This document shows positions 61,808-64,000 of a stretch of 64,000 bases of DNA, one piece after another. The DNA is from Ampelomyces quisqualis. Lineage: Eukaryota; Ascomycota; Dothideomycetes; Pleosporales; Phaeosphaeriaceae. Positions within the stretch are counted from its first letter, which is position 1. The number at the start of each line of letters is the position of its first letter. The notes beneath the pieces are model-generated. The model saw nothing but the letters and a program-made list of their open reading frames with translations, searched no databases and was not told the origin of the DNA. A program made the position numbers and the translations under genes. The DNA is taken from assembly GCA_018398575.1 (NCBI GenBank), contig JAGTXZ010000011.1:1426001-1490000 (forward strand). Direction: 5' to 3'.

Positions 61808-64000
61808 TAAGTACTAGGTCTTCTTTATCTTTAGTTTCTAAAGCAGAAGTAAATAATTAAAAGGTCTAGGACTGTACCTGCGCGTCTACTCTTTCTTAAG
61901 AAAGATCTTATTCTTTTCAAAAAAGGGTATCTACTCTACTGTTAACATTTCCTAAGTAGTATTAGAATTTAATATTAAACGCGCTAAAGAACCCTGCCTA
62001 GTAGACATGTCTTTCTGTTAGTAGTTATGTAGTAGTAAAGTATTCTAAGTTCTTATAGTCTGTAAGCATAGTAAAATGCTTTACTTTCTAAAGTTTAGTT
62101 CTCTACTACTCTAAGCACTTAACTATAGCTAATAGCTTCTTATTATAGATAGTGTAGTTAGCTTCTGCAGCTATATTCTTTACTAAGTAGTAAGCTATAG
62201 CCTAGAGGTGTCTGTCTCTACTATATTAAGATAGCACTTCTCTAGTTAACTATTCTAAGGCGTTGTATTTTACTACTATCTCTAGCTCTATATTAAAGTT
62301 TACTAGAGATAGTTCTGCTATAAAAGCTTTCTTTAGCTTATTAAAGGACATCTGTTGTTTAGGGCTCTAGTAAAAGGCTGCGCCTTTCCTAGTTAGCCTA
62401 GTTAGTAAGGTAGCTAGCTCTAAGAAGTCTTTTATAAACTGTTAGTAGAAGTTAGCAAAGCAAACAAAACTCTAGACTTCTTTAACTATCTTAGGAGGCT
62501 TCTAAAAACGTATAGTAGCTACTTTCTTAAGGTCTATGCTTATTTCTTTTTTAGCCTTAATAATAAATCTAAAGTATTTAGTCTTTTTTATACTAAACTT
62601 ACTTTTCTCTATATTAAGGTGCAACTCTACTGCCCTAAGTTTCTAGATTACTAGCTTTACTGTTTTCTTGTAGTCTACCTTAAACCTACTTGTGTATATT
62701 AACACGTTGTCTATATAGGCTAAACAGAAATTATCTAAGTGTTTTCTTAGTGTCTAATTAATATATCTCTAGAACGTGCTTAAAGCGTTTGTAAGTCTAA
62801 AGAGCGTTACAAGCTACTTATAGAGGCTAAAGCGCGTTTAAAAGGCTGTCTTTTATTTATCTTCTTTAGCAATTCTAATCTTATAAAAAGCTTAGATAAC
62901 ATCTACTTTAGTAAACTATTTAGCTTTAGTAATCTAGGCTAAGGTCTCTTAGATAAGTAGAAGCAGGTATTAGTCTTTTCTTGTAATTGCGTTAAGAGCC
63001 TAGTAGTTTACACAGAACTATAGGCTCCTTTCTAGCTTCTTTACAAATAGGACTAGTATAGAGGCGCTTAACTAGCTTACTTGTATAAAGCTATAGTCTA
63101 AGTAAGAAGTAAGCTCTTTTTAGAGCACAAAGAGTTTTTCTCTTAACATGCTATATAGTAGGCCCTATAGCACCTCTGCAGTCTTTCTATCTTTTTCTAC
63201 TAGCTTAATAAAATAATTAATAGTAGGTCCTCTTACTTAGGGGAGTTAGTCTACTTTCTTGCGTAAAAAGGTTTTGTATTTCTCTTTTAGGTAATCTAAA
63301 AGTACTAACCTAGGGTCTACTTAGAGCTTAGTTTTTAGAGCCTTTTAGATGTCTACTATTAACGTAGCGTAAAGGTAAATAGATTTGTTCTTCTAGCTCT
63401 ATTATAGCTAGGCTAAGTACGCAGCTACTATAATACTCTATAGTAAGAAAAGTTTTTTTCTCTCTTAGCTTCTAACTTGCGTCTAAGTAGAGTATATATA
63501 TATTAATTTCTTTACTAGTACAATAGTAATATTATGCTAGTTTATTTATAGTTAACTTAGAACTAAGTTATATTCTTTGTCTTTGTCTAGTTTATAGGCC
63601 TATAGTGTCTTCTTATGCCTATTAATGTTAATCTTTATCTAAGCAGCTGTCCCTATCTAAGACTAGGCTCTAGCAATTCTAATAATTTCTCTTAAGGCTA
63701 TTAACTTACACTCTAACTTATTCTTGCAAATAAACTTAGTTAAGGTTATAGCGTAAGTAAGATACCTAGTATTAATTATTGTAAAAGCAACTATTGTTTT
63801 ATTAACAATAGTGTATATAGTAATAAGTTCTATATTTAGCTATTTTCTTTAGAATTGTTAAAATCTCTTATTCTCTTTTAGTGTTATGTTACTATACTCT
63901 TGTCTGCGCCTTTAGACAAGAATTACTTATTTTCTAAGCTTAGAGTGTCTTCTAACGCATTCTCTTCTTTTTTGCCCTATACCTTAGCTGCTGCAGCTTT

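Larger units (their letters stand above)
57403..64000 (-). mobile_element. Ty3/gypsy retrotransposon E2 (cut by window end)
   Basis: Second copy of E, same orientation as E1, from its 3' LTR (57403-57659) to gag at the window edge; 64000 corresponds to about 19625 in E1. It keeps the 625 bp missing from E1 (58415-59039), has four in-frame 99-bp units (61413-61807), RT motif YIDN at 62717-62706, and Cys-rich antisense frame at about 57.74-59.0 kb. The 5' LTR lies outside. Confidence 0.88.

Overview
The window looks like nuclear DNA of a filamentous ascomycete (Pezizomycotina). About 62 of 64 kb is dense, nested transposon wreckage that appears to have been hit by repeat-induced point mutation (RIP). 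Bases are strongly biased to C-to-T and G-to-A, TpA is extremely common, and former CAG/CAA/CGA/TGG codons read as TAG/TAA/TGA in nearly every ancient coding frame. CpG words are partly retained, so CpA seems to have been the main target. No transposon here has an intact gene. The families (Ty1/copia, Ty3/gypsy, pogo-like DNA transposons, TA-target MITEs, solo LTRs) and the 48-base introns of the one normal gene fit such a fungus. The species cannot be named from this sequence.

Layout. 1-324: end of a TA-type MITE (family M). 325-4100: copia relic, minus strand. 4101-5579: gag relic (family D, plus). 5580-12043: Ty3/gypsy element G (minus) with an extra Cys-bearing frame on the opposite strand. 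12763-21014: complete Ty3/gypsy element E1 (minus) with 218-bp LTRs, an ATTAT target duplication and a nested MITE (M1). 23010-33761: large element F1 (plus) with a pogo-like DDE transposase relic and a second long unidentified coding relic, interrupted by a solo LTR, a MITE (M2) and a 182-bp TG...CA insertion. 34100-35547: solo LTR plus copia fragment.

About 36.0-37.93 kb is a small island of normal composition. It holds one credible gene: a secreted, Cys- and Lys-rich protein in three exons (250 residues if both introns are spliced), a candidate effector. From 37.93 kb repeats resume: a partial MITE and inverted solo LTR, gypsy J (39771-42267), a solo LTR (42268-42567), gag D2 (42568-44852), F2 (inverted copy of F1, 44853-53762), gypsy K (53763-55820), a fold-back sequence, and E2 (57403 to the window end), a second copy of E.

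Paired copies are the strongest evidence. F1 and F2 act as filled and empty sites for three insertions. E1 and E2 differ in the number of an in-frame 99-bp repeat and by a 625-bp deletion at the M1 site. D1/D2 and the copia pair cross-validate frames that RIP has filled with stops.
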